A DNA stretch of 16,612 bases, taken from the NCBI GenBank assembly GCA_964438205.1, contig CAYTJQ010000067.1, positions 1-16,612 on the forward strand. Direction: 5' to 3'. The position numbers and the translations under genes were made by a program. The DNA comes from Pseudohaliea sp964438205 (GTDB lineage Bacteria > Pseudomonadota > Gammaproteobacteria > Pseudomonadales > Halieaceae). Within the stretch, counting starts at the first letter, position 1, and the number at the start of each line of letters is the position of its first letter. Below the pieces are notes generated by a model, which did not search any database, was not told the DNA's origin, and saw nothing but the letters and a program-made list of their open reading frames with translations. Positions 1 through 6,847 of the stretch are shown here, in pieces.

Positions 1-564
1 GAGACGGCGTTCGCCGCACTTGTCAGAGAGCATCATCGCGCCCTGATTGCCATTGCCTCGCCAATCGTGGGAGGCAGCGAAGCAGAGGAGGTCGTGCAGA
101 ACGCCTGGATCAAGGCGTACAACGCCTGGGAGAGCTTCCGCGGCGACGCGGCGGTAAGAAGCTGGCTAACGCGGATTGTCATCAATGAGGCACGTATGCA
201 GCTGCGCGCGCGCAAACGGGAGAGCTTCTTCAGCGAAATGGACGCCGACGCCAGCCCCGATGCGCTGCAGGAACGCTTTCGCAGCGACGGCCACTGGCGC
301 CATCCACCGGTCGCCTGGGGCACCGATGACCCATCGGAGCTCCTGGCAAGCGACGTACTCGAGGAGTGCCTCGAGAGGCTGCTGAAGCAGATGACGCCCC
401 AACAGCGAAGCGTCTACGAACTGCGAGAGCGGGGAGGCTTGACCTTCGGTGAGATTTGCGAAGACCTGGGTGTGTCACCCGGTAATGCGCGGGTCCTGCT
501 TCATCGGGCGCGGAGTGCGCTGTTCCAGGTCGTCGATCACTTCGAGGAGACGGGCGAATGTTGA
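1..564 (+). CDS. ECF-type RNA polymerase sigma factor (5' partial)
   Basis: The frame is open from base 1, so the true start lies upstream; 187 codons are visible. The N-terminal part resembles ECF region 2, with an acidic helix (SEAEEVVQNAWIKAY), then the aromatic WESFRG and WLTRIVINEAR stretch typical of the -10 recognition helix. The C-terminal part (about residues 118-180) is a region 4 helix-turn-helix: LTPQQR-like MTPQQRSVYELRE, then LTFGEICEDLGVSPGNARVLLHRAR. No extra C-terminal domain is present. The stop overlaps the start of the next gene (ATGTTGA), the usual arrangement for a sigma factor translationally coupled to its anti-sigma factor. Its target promoters cannot be read from the sequence. 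Subfamily assignment is not attempted. Confidence 0.93.
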   Translation, partial: ETAFAALVREHHRALIAIASPIVGGSEAEEVVQNAWIKAYNAWESFRGDAAVRSWLTRIVINEARMQLRARKRESFFSEMDADASPDALQERFRSDGHWRHPPVAWGTDDPSELLASDVLEECLERLLKQMTPQQRSVYELRERGGLTFGEICEDLGVSPGNARVLLHRARSALFQVVDHFEETGEC

Positions 565-806
565 AGTGCAACGAAGTGCCTTTCGAGGTTTCCCTCGCGC
601 TCGACGACGAACTCCCTCTGCGGCGCCGCATCGGCCTGCGCTTTCATGTGCTCATGTGCCAGCACTGCCGCCGCTACCTTCGCCAGGCGCAACGCCTTGC
701 TAGAGCCTGGCGAAAGCGCGGTGACGAGGCGAGCGAGGAGGAGGTAGAAACTGTTCTCAATGCCTGCCGGCACCACCCTGAAAACGGGGAACGGCCAGAG
801 CACTGA
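558..806 (+). CDS. Small zinc-finger anti-sigma-like protein
   Basis: This 82-residue protein overlaps the sigma-factor stop codon by 7 bp. It has the H-x3-C-x2-C signature of zinc-binding anti-sigma domains (H30, C34, C37 in FHVLMCQHC), preceded by C4 and the helix SLALDDELPLRRRIGLRFH. This matches the zf-HC2 layout, in which an N-terminal residue and the HxxxCxxC triad bind zinc. No transmembrane segment follows; the tail is a charged helix (RAWRKRGDEASEEEVETVL). It would therefore be a soluble cytoplasmic anti-sigma factor, much shorter than membrane-anchored types. The partner is presumably the adjacent ECF factor. The role is inferred from the motif and position; it could also act as a redox or zinc sensor. 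Confidence 0.75.
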   Translation: MLKCNEVPFEVSLALDDELPLRRRIGLRFHVLMCQHCRRYLRQAQRLARAWRKRGDEASEEEVETVLNACRHHPENGERPEH

Positions 807-905
807 GGGCGCCGGCGTCCAGCGCCCGGGCAACCGGCCGAACAGCGACGTCTTAGGCGCGGCGACGCGGTAACGCAGCGCCGTGAACCAACCAGAGAGG
901 TATCT

Positions 906-1349
906 ATGCGCAAAGCTCACACACTGCTACTTGCATTCGTCTTCCTACTTGGCTCGGCCCTGGCCGCAACGGCGGCGGAAAACGACATCGCCATCGGCGG
1001 CTACAGCCCGGTTTCCTACTTTACCCAGGGCCGGGCCGAGCGTGGCAGCCCGCGCTTTTCCGTGCTGCATGAGGGGAAACTCTACTACCTCACCTCGGAG
1101 GAGCAGATGCTGCGCTTCCGGAACAACCCCGAAAAATACACCCCCGCCCTTGGTGGCCACTGCCCCTACAGCCTCGCCCTCGGTCGCGCTGTCGCGATTG
1201 ACCCCGGGCGCTTTGAGATCATTGACGGCAGGGTTTACCTGTTCCATGACTCGGACGAGCTCGATGCGCTCGAAGCCTTCCGGAATACTGCTGACCGCGG
1301 GAAGATTCTCGAAAAAGCGGAACATCAGTTCGAGCTGATGCGCTTCTGA
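906..1349 (+). CDS. Exported YHS-domain protein
   Basis: The protein has 147 residues. Residues 1-23 form a clear signal peptide (basic RKAH, hydrophobic LLLAFVFLLGSALA, then ATAA), so the mature protein is periplasmic. The rest follows the YHS-domain pattern: AIGGYSPVSYFT (29-40), G-KLYYLTSEEQMLRF (57-71), NPEKYTPALGGHCPYSLALGR (74-94) with the conserved cysteine C86, then DPGRFEIIDGRVYLF (99-113). YHS domains are cysteine-containing modules found in or beside metal-transport proteins, and stand-alone exported versions are uncharacterised. A good GAGAGG ribosome site lies at about 893-898. It is 99 bp downstream of the anti-sigma gene on the same strand, so it may be a target or member of the sigma operon; that is inference. 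Confidence 0.85.
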   Translation: MRKAHTLLLAFVFLLGSALAATAAENDIAIGGYSPVSYFTQGRAERGSPRFSVLHEGKLYYLTSEEQMLRFRNNPEKYTPALGGHCPYSLALGRAVAIDPGRFEIIDGRVYLFHDSDELDALEAFRNTADRGKILEKAEHQFELMRF

Positions 1350-1362
1350 CCACAGCTCTCCT

Positions 1363-2760
1363 TCAGGGCGAGTCGATACCCGCCTCGGGGCCCATTTGCC
1401 GACTGTCTGCAGACAGGATCGCATGCAGCAAGTTGTCCTGGAAGTGGACATTGCCCGTGAGCTGTCCATGGTCCTCACACAGGAAGAACGCGGACTTCAG
1501 CGGGAAGAAGATATAACGATGCCGCCTGATCGCCGGGTCGAGCGCCTGGCGGGCGAGGAGTGAAGCCTTGGTGACAACGCCGTCACCGGGTTCAAGCATC
1601 AACTGCTCATAATCGACGCCGGCCACGGGTCGACGGACTTCCTCGGGAGCCAGTCGCAGCCTGCTCTCCCCGTCCACTTCTTCGACAAGAATTCGTGAAG
1701 GTGTGAGACGGCAGTCACCGCCAAAGGTGATGATACGGACGGCGCTCTCGGGCGCGGGCACCGTCAGCGACCACACGAAGCGCCGTGCCCGCTCTATCTG
1801 CCGATGGAAATAGGCCTGGCGGGTAGCCAGTACGGATGTATCCCCCAGGCGCTCCTCCACCGCCGGGTGAAAAACAGACAGCTGAAAACGACGCCAGAAC
1901 TCTGCCGAAAACAGGTCCCGCTGCAGTTCGACGCCGCCAGCGGTCACAAGCCACGTATTGATCGGGTGCGGCAGGAGCTGATAGGTGCTGGGGAAGGTGG
2001 CCACGACTTCCGGCGGCATGCTTCGCAGACCCACCGGATAACCCTCCATCAGCGTTCTGACCGCCTGCACTGATCCGAGGTTGGGCGTCCCCAGGAGTAC
2101 GAGGCGCCGAAGATAACGACCACCCTCGCCGGTTACGGGGAAGTCATTGCCATCCAGGACGTCGCGGGTTCCATAGCGCGCGTAGTAGCGGGCTATCAGC
2201 CCCCCCATGCTGTGGGCGACCACGTCCACCTTGAGGGTCGGGTCATCATAGTCGCGGCGCAGCTGAGCCAGGAAGCGGTGCAGAAGCCGCACGTTGTGGA
2301 CGTTGTCCTGGCGCCAGTCGTAGCTAAAGACATAGTAGTGGCGGGTGCCAGGTGAAGGCGGCGTGCCGGGCTGTCCCCGTTGGTAGCTACCCGCCTCCTC
2401 CAGTACTCTGAGGATTGCCCCGTAATAGTCCCGGCCCGCCGCACGATCGGTGAGACCCGAAACCACCAGCGGACTGGGTAGTGGCTGAAGCGTGTCGCCG
2501 TCGATCGCCAGCTCGAGCTCCCGATACTCCGAGAAGGCCACGCGGGACAGCGAGCCCGGCCAGACCTCCCGACCCGTCTCCGGATCCGAGAGCCGCGAGC
2601 CGAGCGCTCCGGGGATCAGCACCAGTGGCGGTGGCTCCTCTCCGCCACGGCTTTCATAGAGCCGGCCGAGATCGGGCACCTGCGTGCTGCAGGCTGCCAG
2701 GAGTAGAGACACGACCGCCAGGGCAGGCAGCAACCGAGGTAAAAGGTGACGCTGAAACAT
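1363..2760 (-). CDS. LCAT-family lipoprotein acylhydrolase/acyltransferase
   Basis: I chose the ATG at 2760 (465 residues) because it gives a lipoprotein signal peptide with lipobox LAAC (C24) and an AGGGG ribosome site just upstream. The same frame stays open to 2970, but that extension has no signal. The alpha/beta hydrolase fold follows: LVLIPGALGS (oxyanion-side loop, 47-55), YVFSYDWR (143-150), the nucleophile elbow VVAHSMGG (S184) and LVLLGTPNLGS (220-230). Later comes EPGDGVVT (D393), equivalent to the acidic residue in the LCAT GDGTV motif, and EDHGQLTGN (H431) as the likely catalytic histidine. The family acts on phospholipids or other acyl esters; the substrate is unknown. It converges on the YHS gene with a 13 bp gap and diverges from the flavoprotein gene. 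Confidence 0.85.
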   Translation of the reverse strand: MFQRHLLPRLLPALAVVSLLLAACSTQVPDLGRLYESRGGEEPPPLVLIPGALGSRLSDPETGREVWPGSLSRVAFSEYRELELAIDGDTLQPLPSPLVVSGLTDRAAGRDYYGAILRVLEEAGSYQRGQPGTPPSPGTRHYYVFSYDWRQDNVHNVRLLHRFLAQLRRDYDDPTLKVDVVAHSMGGLIARYYARYGTRDVLDGNDFPVTGEGGRYLRRLVLLGTPNLGSVQAVRTLMEGYPVGLRSMPPEVVATFPSTYQLLPHPINTWLVTAGGVELQRDLFSAEFWRRFQLSVFHPAVEERLGDTSVLATRQAYFHRQIERARRFVWSLTVPAPESAVRIITFGGDCRLTPSRILVEEVDGESRLRLAPEEVRRPVAGVDYEQLMLEPGDGVVTKASLLARQALDPAIRRHRYIFFPLKSAFFLCEDHGQLTGNVHFQDNLLHAILSADSRQMGPEAGIDSP

Positions 2761-2797
2761 GAATCCCCTTTGCCCGACCACGGCGCCGCTCACGACC

Positions 2798-2825
2798 TTG
2801 ATAATTGTACCGACTGGTTTACTAT
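2798..2825 (+). promoter_or_regulatory. Predicted sigma70 promoter of the NDH-2-like gene
   Basis: TTGATA (2798-2803) and TACTAT (2820-2825), with a 16 bp spacer, match the consensus at five and four of six bases. Transcription would begin near 2832, about 65 nt before the proposed GTG start. It lies face to face with the minus-strand promoter in the same 34 bp. Confidence 0.4.
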
Positions 2826-2831
2826 TGTCGA
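2804..2831 (-). promoter_or_regulatory. Predicted sigma70 promoter of the lipoprotein hydrolase gene
   Basis: On the minus strand, TCGACA (2831-2826) and TACAAT (2809-2804) each match the -35 and -10 consensus at five of six bases, with a 16 bp spacer. Transcription would start near 2797, giving a leader of roughly 37 nt before the ATG at 2760. The site overlaps the opposite-facing promoter almost completely. Confidence 0.5.
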
Positions 2832-2896
2832 GGCGCGCAAAGCCGTCAGTTACACAACGTGGCCTCAAGGCAGGGCCAGCCAGGAGATCCTGCTGC

Positions 2897-3838
2897 GTGA
2901 CGCAGTCGAGGAATGAAAGCCCCGGAAGTAAGCACGTCGTGATCCTCGGGGGTGGCTTTGCCGGCGCCACCCTCGCGGCAAAGCTGGAACGGCGGCTTCC
3001 GGCAGCGTGGGAAATCTACCTGCTCAGTGAGGACAACTACCTGACCTACAAGCCACTCCTCCCGGAGGTCGTCGGCGCGACGATTCTGCCCGGGAGCGTG
3101 GTTGCACCGCTCAGGCTGCTGACCCGGCGCACCAGGGTTCGCATGGTCAGCGTTACCGGCGTCGACCTCGCGCAAAAACAGGTGCTCTACCGGGGACGAA
3201 CGGAGGGCACGCTGCGCTATGATCATCTGGTCTTCGCCTGCGGACAGCGCCCTCGCGGCGATCTGATCGACGGCATGGACCGCTACGGCTATCCGCTCGC
3301 CTCCATTGGAGATGCCCTGCGCCTTCGCAATCGTATCGTCGCACGACTTGAGCAGGCGACCATCGAACCGGATCCCGAGGTCCGCCGGTGGCTGCTGCGC
3401 TTCTTGGTCATCGGTGGCGGTTTCAGTGGGGTAGAGGTGGCCGGGGCGCTGCAGGACCTTCTCTGTGCGTCTGTCCGCTACTACAAGAACGTCACGGAGA
3501 ACGATTGTGACGTCAGCATCATCCACGCCGGTGACCGCTTATTGCCGGAATTGTCTGCAGAGCTGGGCGTAAAGACAGAGCGCAACTTCCGCCGCCGCGG
3601 CATTGCGGTGCGCCTCAACGAGCGGGCCGTCAGCCTTTCAGGAGAGGGCGTGACCGTGGCCAGCGGAAGCCTGTTGCCCACAGCCACAGTGATCACGACG
3701 ATCGGCACAGCTCCCCAGCCGCTGCTTGCCGAGCTGGCCCTGCCCAGTGAACGCGGCCGCCTTGTCACCGCGGGAGACCTGTCTATCCCCGGCCAGCGCG
3801 GGGGCGAGGAGGATGTCAGCGAAGAGGGTGGAAATTAA
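2897..3838 (+). pseudogene. NDH-2-like FAD/NAD(P)H oxidoreductase, C-terminally truncated
   Basis: The proposed start is GTG 2897, with AGGAG at 2882-2886, which puts the dinucleotide fold at the N-terminus as the family requires; the frame is open back to 2759. It begins KHVVILGGGFAGATLAAKL (FAD-binding GxGxxG), then YLTYKPLLPEVV as in type II NADH dehydrogenases, YDHLVFACGQRP, and a second fold, FLVIGGGFSGVEVAGAL, for NAD(P)H. The frame then reaches LVTAGDLSIPGQRG and ends with an unrelated tail, EEDVSEEGGN. Family members normally continue with a GD-containing FAD motif and a membrane-binding C-terminus, roughly 100 residues more, and neither other forward frame continues the similarity. 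The 313-residue product probably cannot bind FAD normally. I read it as a deletion remnant, though a trimmed functional protein is possible. Confidence 0.7.
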
Positions 3839-3902
3839 AAACCAAATGGTACACTATTGGTGCTGCGCCACAGACCTGCACCGCAGGAATTTTTGTAGCT
3901 TT

Positions 3903-3930
3903 CGTAACAAGTTGGCCCGGGGCGCATCAA
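3903..3930 (+). promoter_or_regulatory. Candidate ECF-type promoter of the bufferin operon
   Basis: Within the AT-richer stretch upstream of the precursor gene, CGTAACA (3903-3909) is followed 15 nt later by CATCAA (3925-3930). A GTAAC-type -35 element is known from ECF promoters that drive bufferin-type operons in other proteobacteria. The -10 match here is only approximate. A start near 3937 would give a leader of about 74 nt. No convincing sigma70 pair was found closer to the gene. Confidence 0.3.
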
Positions 3931-3982
3931 CAGTACAGTTGGCAGGGAAACCCAGGCCAACCTTGATCAGACTCCACAAAGA

Positions 3983-3995
3983 ACCCGTTACGGGT
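3983..3995. repeat. 13-nt palindrome in the bufferin leader
   Basis: ACCCGT-T-ACGGGT is a perfect 6+1+6 inverted repeat immediately upstream of the AGAGG ribosome site (3998-4002). It could be an operator half-site pair or just a short symmetric word. The one-base loop makes an RNA hairpin unlikely without opening part of the stem. Confidence 0.3.
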
Positions 3996-4010
3996 AAAGA
4001 GGTTACTACC

Positions 4011-4301
4011 ATGGCTCAATCCAAGACATCTCGTGCACTGATTCTGGGCACTGCCCTGCTTGGCGTCTCCGCGGCACCGTTCGCCGCGGCCGACAGCAAC
4101 CCCTTCGGCGCAACGCAGCTGCCCGGCGGCTATGACCTGCGCTCCATGCAGAGCGAGGGCAAGTGCGGCGAAGGCAAGTGTGGCGAGGACAAAGGCGCCA
4201 AGGACGCCGAAGGCAAGTGCGGTGAAGGCAAGTGTGGCGACGACAAGGGCGCCAAGACTGCTGAAGGCAAGTGCGGCGAGGGCAAGTGCGGCGGCGCCTG
4301 A
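4011..4301 (+). CDS. bufA2: Bufferin-type RiPP precursor, BufA2/HvfA-like
   Basis: This 96-residue protein starts at ATG 4011, with AGAGG 8 nt upstream; the frame is open further upstream, but only this start gives a signal peptide (residues 1-27, hydrophobic ALILGTALLGVSAAPFAAA). The mature N-terminus, DSNPFGATQLPGGYDL, matches the conserved segment of this family. The remainder is low-complexity: six EGKCG motifs in three adjacent pairs (C52/C57, C70/C75, C88/C93) separated by the linkers EDKGAKDA and DDKGAKTA. These are the only cysteines. In studied relatives, EGKC cysteines are converted by an MNIO/partner complex into copper-binding oxazolone- or thiooxazole-type groups, and the peptide is exported to the periplasm. 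The modifying enzyme gene starts on the TGA of this gene (TGATG). Symbol use follows family resemblance. Confidence 0.9.
   Translation: MAQSKTSRALILGTALLGVSAAPFAAADSNPFGATQLPGGYDLRSMQSEGKCGEGKCGEDKGAKDAEGKCGEGKCGDDKGAKTAEGKCGEGKCGGA
4155..4292 (+). repeat. 54-nt in-frame tandem repeat encoding EGKCG pairs
   Basis: Two full 54-nt units (4155-4208 and 4209-4262) differ at 8 positions, and a third partial unit (4263-4292) covers the EGKCG pair only. Each full unit encodes 18 residues: two EGKCG motifs plus an eight-residue charged, cysteine-free linker. In the two full units the first cysteine codon is TGC and the second TGT; the last pair uses TGC twice. Confidence 0.9.
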
Positions 4302-5167
4302 TGCGCGAGCCCTATCCGTCAACACTGAGCGGGGCCGGCCTCGGACTGAGGCGGGCCCTGCTCGACGATCTGCTCGCCGCGCCGGCGGACTGTATCGACT
4401 TCCTCGAGCTGGCGCCGGAGAACTGGCTCGGCGTCGGCGGTCGGCTCGGTCGACGTCTCGCTGAGGTTTCCGAGCGCTACCCCTTGGTCCTGCATGGACT
4501 TTCTCTCAACGTCGGCGGCCAGGCACCGCTCGACAGGGAATTACTGACAGGGATCCGCGCCTTCATGGATCATCACCAGGCGCCTGTCTATAGCGAACAC
4601 TTGAGCTATTGCGGGGACGAAGGCCATCTCTATGAGCTCTTCCCCCTTCCCTTTACGCAAGAGGCCGTGGTTCATGTCGCGTCGCGTATCCAGCAGGTTC
4701 AGGACATGCTGGAGCGCCCCCTTGTGCTGGAAAATTCGTCCTACTATCTGCAGGCGGACCCCGGCGCCGAGCTGGATGAGGCCGGTTTTATTCGCGCGGT
4801 GGTCGAGGCCTCCGGCTGCGAACTGCTCCTCGACGTGAACAACGTCTTCGTGAACAGCGTCAACCACGGCTACGACCCCCTGGCTTTTCTCGCAGCACTT
4901 CCGCTGGAGCGCGTGCGCTACCTCCACGTAGCCGGTCATTACGACGAGGCGCCGGGCCTGAAGATCGATACCCATGGCGCCGACGTACCGGACCCGGTGT
5001 GGACCTTGCTCGAGTCCGTCTACGATTGGCTCGGGCCGGTACCTACACTGCTGGAGCGGGATTTCAACCTGCCTCCCCTGGACAGCCTGCTCGCCGAAAC
5101 GGGCCGTATCCGTGCGCTGCAGTCGCGCCGCAGCAATAAGACCTCGCGATGGAGCCGGGCGTCGTGA
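4301..5167 (+). CDS. bufB: MNIO (DUF692) multinuclear iron peptide-modifying enzyme
   Basis: The protein has 288 residues; ATG 4301 shares bases with the precursor stop (TGATG). It carries the DUF692 TIM-barrel motifs in order: ELAPENW (36-42), LHGLSLNVGG (64-73, H65), YSEHLSY (97-103, H100), YELFPLPF (111-118), VLENSSYYL (142-150, E144), LLLDVNNVFVNSVNHGYDP (175-193, D178/N180/H189), YLHVAGHY (207-214, H213), DTHGADVPDPVW (223-234, H226) and LLERDFNLP (250-258, E252). These polar residues match the iron-ligand positions of MbnB and other MNIOs. The enzymes use a mixed-valent iron cluster and O2 to oxidise cysteines of a peptide substrate, acting with a DUF2063-type partner. The obvious substrate is the EGKCG precursor encoded immediately upstream. 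No active-site residue appears missing. Confidence 0.95.
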   Translation: MREPYPSTLSGAGLGLRRALLDDLLAAPADCIDFLELAPENWLGVGGRLGRRLAEVSERYPLVLHGLSLNVGGQAPLDRELLTGIRAFMDHHQAPVYSEHLSYCGDEGHLYELFPLPFTQEAVVHVASRIQQVQDMLERPLVLENSSYYLQADPGAELDEAGFIRAVVEASGCELLLDVNNVFVNSVNHGYDPLAFLAALPLERVRYLHVAGHYDEAPGLKIDTHGADVPDPVWTLLESVYDWLGPVPTLLERDFNLPPLDSLLAETGRIRALQSRRSNKTSRWSRAS

Positions 5168-5901
5168 GTCATCGCCTCGCAACTACGCAACGCGCATTTA
5201 CCCGGGGCATACGTGAGGCGGGGGGGCAGGAAACTCCACCCGGCCTTCCCGGGGATCGCTACGCCGTCTATCGTGACCTTGTCTACCGCAACCTGGAGAG
5301 CCTCCTCGCTGGCGGCTTCCCCGTGCTCCGGGCCACGCTGCTTGAGGAGCAGTGGGAAACGCTCGTGCGTGAATTTCTTGCCGATCACCGGGCTCAAACC
5401 CCACTGTTCCTGGAACTCGGACGGGAGTTTGTCGAGTTCCTGCGCGTCCGGGAGACACAGGGATGGGAGCCGGGCTGGCTGCGCGAACTCGCCGAGTACG
5501 AACGCGTTGAGCTGGAGCTGGCTATCGCGCCTGATGCCGCCGACACCTACCGGCCAGTCAAGGATGAGGAGATCGCCACGTCGGTACTGCGGCTGGCCCC
5601 GTTAGCGAGGCTGCTCTGCTATGAGTACCCGGTGCACCGCATTGGGCCTGAGTACGATCCGGCACCGGAGCCCACCTTCCTCCTCGTATACCGTGATGCC
5701 GATGACGAGGTCCAGTTCATGACGCTGATGCCAGCGACAGCACAACTGCTGGCGTTGGTCGAGGATAACCGATCAACCGCTGCCCAGGAGCTGCTGCGGC
5801 AGCTTGCCGCCGATCTCTCGGCGCCGCTTGAGCCGTTACAGACCCACGGCCTTGCTCAACTGAAGGACTTTCTCGAGCGCGGTGTCGTCACCTGCGGCTA
5901 A
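5149..5901 (+). CDS. bufC: DUF2063 partner protein of the MNIO enzyme
   Basis: The protein has 250 residues and overlaps the MNIO gene by 19 bp. The N-terminal DUF2063 domain spans about residues 9-105: TQRAFTRGIRE, then DRYAVYRDLVYRNLESLLAGGFPVLRATL, and FLADHRAQTPLFLELGREFVEFL. A linker with LRELAEYERVELELAIAPD (111-129) leads to a C-terminal beta-rich domain (about 140-245), including YPVHRIGPEYDPAPEPTFLLVYRD. In methanobactin, bufferin and HvfA systems, this second protein binds the precursor leader or core and presents it to the MNIO. It is cytoplasmic, with no signal peptide. The overlap implies coupled, stoichiometric translation with the enzyme, as expected for a complex. Confidence 0.92.
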   Translation: MEPGVVSHRLATTQRAFTRGIREAGGQETPPGLPGDRYAVYRDLVYRNLESLLAGGFPVLRATLLEEQWETLVREFLADHRAQTPLFLELGREFVEFLRVRETQGWEPGWLRELAEYERVELELAIAPDAADTYRPVKDEEIATSVLRLAPLARLLCYEYPVHRIGPEYDPAPEPTFLLVYRDADDEVQFMTLMPATAQLLALVEDNRSTAAQELLRQLAADLSAPLEPLQTHGLAQLKDFLERGVVTCG

Positions 5902-6847
5902 CCCGCCGGTCAGCTTCCAACGGTTGCGGCAGCCTGCTGCTGCCGCAAGTCTGGCTTGCATCATGAGCCTGCTGATGGCAGTGCCGGGGTTCAGTTCGAC
6001 CCTCCGCTGGCACTGGGAAGATCAGTTCTCGCCCGAAGAGCAGGCTAAGCTTGTGCGCTGGATCAGCGAGACAAAGCGGTCCCTGGAGCGCTTAACGGCC
6101 CCCCTGCCCTTTACGGTGCACCTGCACGTCTACCGCCTGCCGGATCGCGGCGAGCCGGTGCCCTGGGCGAACACGCGGCGCGGCGCCAGGCAGGGCATCG
6201 ATCTACATGTCGACCCGGCCTGGCCGCTCGACGCTTTCCTGGAGGACTGGACGGCTGCGCACGAACTGAGTCACCTGCTCCTGCCCTACCTCGGCAGCCG
6301 CCATAGCTGGTTTGCAGAAGGCTTCGCCAGTTACCTGCAGTACCAGGTACTCGCGCACCAGGGCGTCATCAGTGGTCGGGAAGCCGGCAGAGCCTACCGC
6401 GAAAAGATCGAGCGTGCCGCCGCAAGCTACAGCGACCATGACCTCGACGACAGCCTGTTCCTCGAAGCCACCTCCCGCCTGCGCCGCCAGCACGCCTATC
6501 CCGTTTATTACTGGGGGGGTGCGGTGTATTTCATGACCGTCGATGCACAATTGCAGGCATCAGCGGCCCCGCGTCTTACCGCACTGCTCGCCGACTACCT
6601 TGCCTGCTGCCGTCACAAGGATGAAACGCTGGCGGACGTCTTGGCCTCCCTCGATCGCCTGTCCGGCACAACGCTGTTCACGGCGACCCTGGCCGACCTG
6701 AAGCAACACCAGGGCTTCCCTGCCTATGAAGCCGCGCTTGCCTGGTTCGAGACGACCCTGATCGAGAAGTCTGGCGCTCCAGGGCGTAACAAAGCAGGGA
6801 TCGACGCATCAAACAGCAAAATCACACCGGGAGCACTGAACCCATGA
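5882..6847 (+). CDS. Exported HExxH (MA-clan) metallopeptidase-like protein
   Basis: I place the start at GTG 5882 (321 residues), overlapping the DUF2063 gene by 20 bp. AAGGA lies 14 nt upstream, and this start supplies the basic n-region (RLRQ) ahead of a hydrophobic signal segment (AAAASLACIMSLLMAVPGFSS, about 18-38). A shorter ATG at 5963 would leave no basic n-region. The mature part has a zincin site: AAHELSHLLLPYLG with H127, E128 and H131, then WFAEGFASYLQ supplying the third ligand E146. YYWGGAVYF (209-217) resembles the transition-state tyrosine region of M1/M61-like enzymes. It would act in the periplasm, where the modified precursor also goes. I do not know this gene as a standard member of described bufferin operons. 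Processing or turnover of the peptide is a reasonable but unproven role. Confidence 0.8.
   Translation: MSSPAANPPVSFQRLRQPAAAASLACIMSLLMAVPGFSSTLRWHWEDQFSPEEQAKLVRWISETKRSLERLTAPLPFTVHLHVYRLPDRGEPVPWANTRRGARQGIDLHVDPAWPLDAFLEDWTAAHELSHLLLPYLGSRHSWFAEGFASYLQYQVLAHQGVISGREAGRAYREKIERAAASYSDHDLDDSLFLEATSRLRRQHAYPVYYWGGAVYFMTVDAQLQASAAPRLTALLADYLACCRHKDETLADVLASLDRLSGTTLFTATLADLKQHQGFPAYEAALAWFETTLIEKSGAPGRNKAGIDASNSKITPGALNP

Noticed and set aside
865..885. GGTAACG upstream of the YHS gene as an ECF promoter
   Set aside because: Only the GTAAC part matches. No acceptable -10 element follows at the right distance, and the gene could be expressed from the sigma operon.
2761..2970. N-terminal extension of the lipoprotein hydrolase to a start at 2970
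   Set aside because: The extra 70 residues would bury the lipobox signal peptide and run through the predicted divergent promoters and the start of the flavoprotein gene. ATG 2760 has its own ribosome site.
3726..4010. Upstream extension of the bufferin precursor frame
   Set aside because: The frame stays open by chance through the end of the flavoprotein gene. Only ATG 4011 gives a ribosome site and a signal peptide.
4155..4292. CRISPR-like or VNTR repeat array
   Set aside because: The repeats are in frame, directly adjacent, have no unique spacers and encode the EGKCG motif of a known precursor family.
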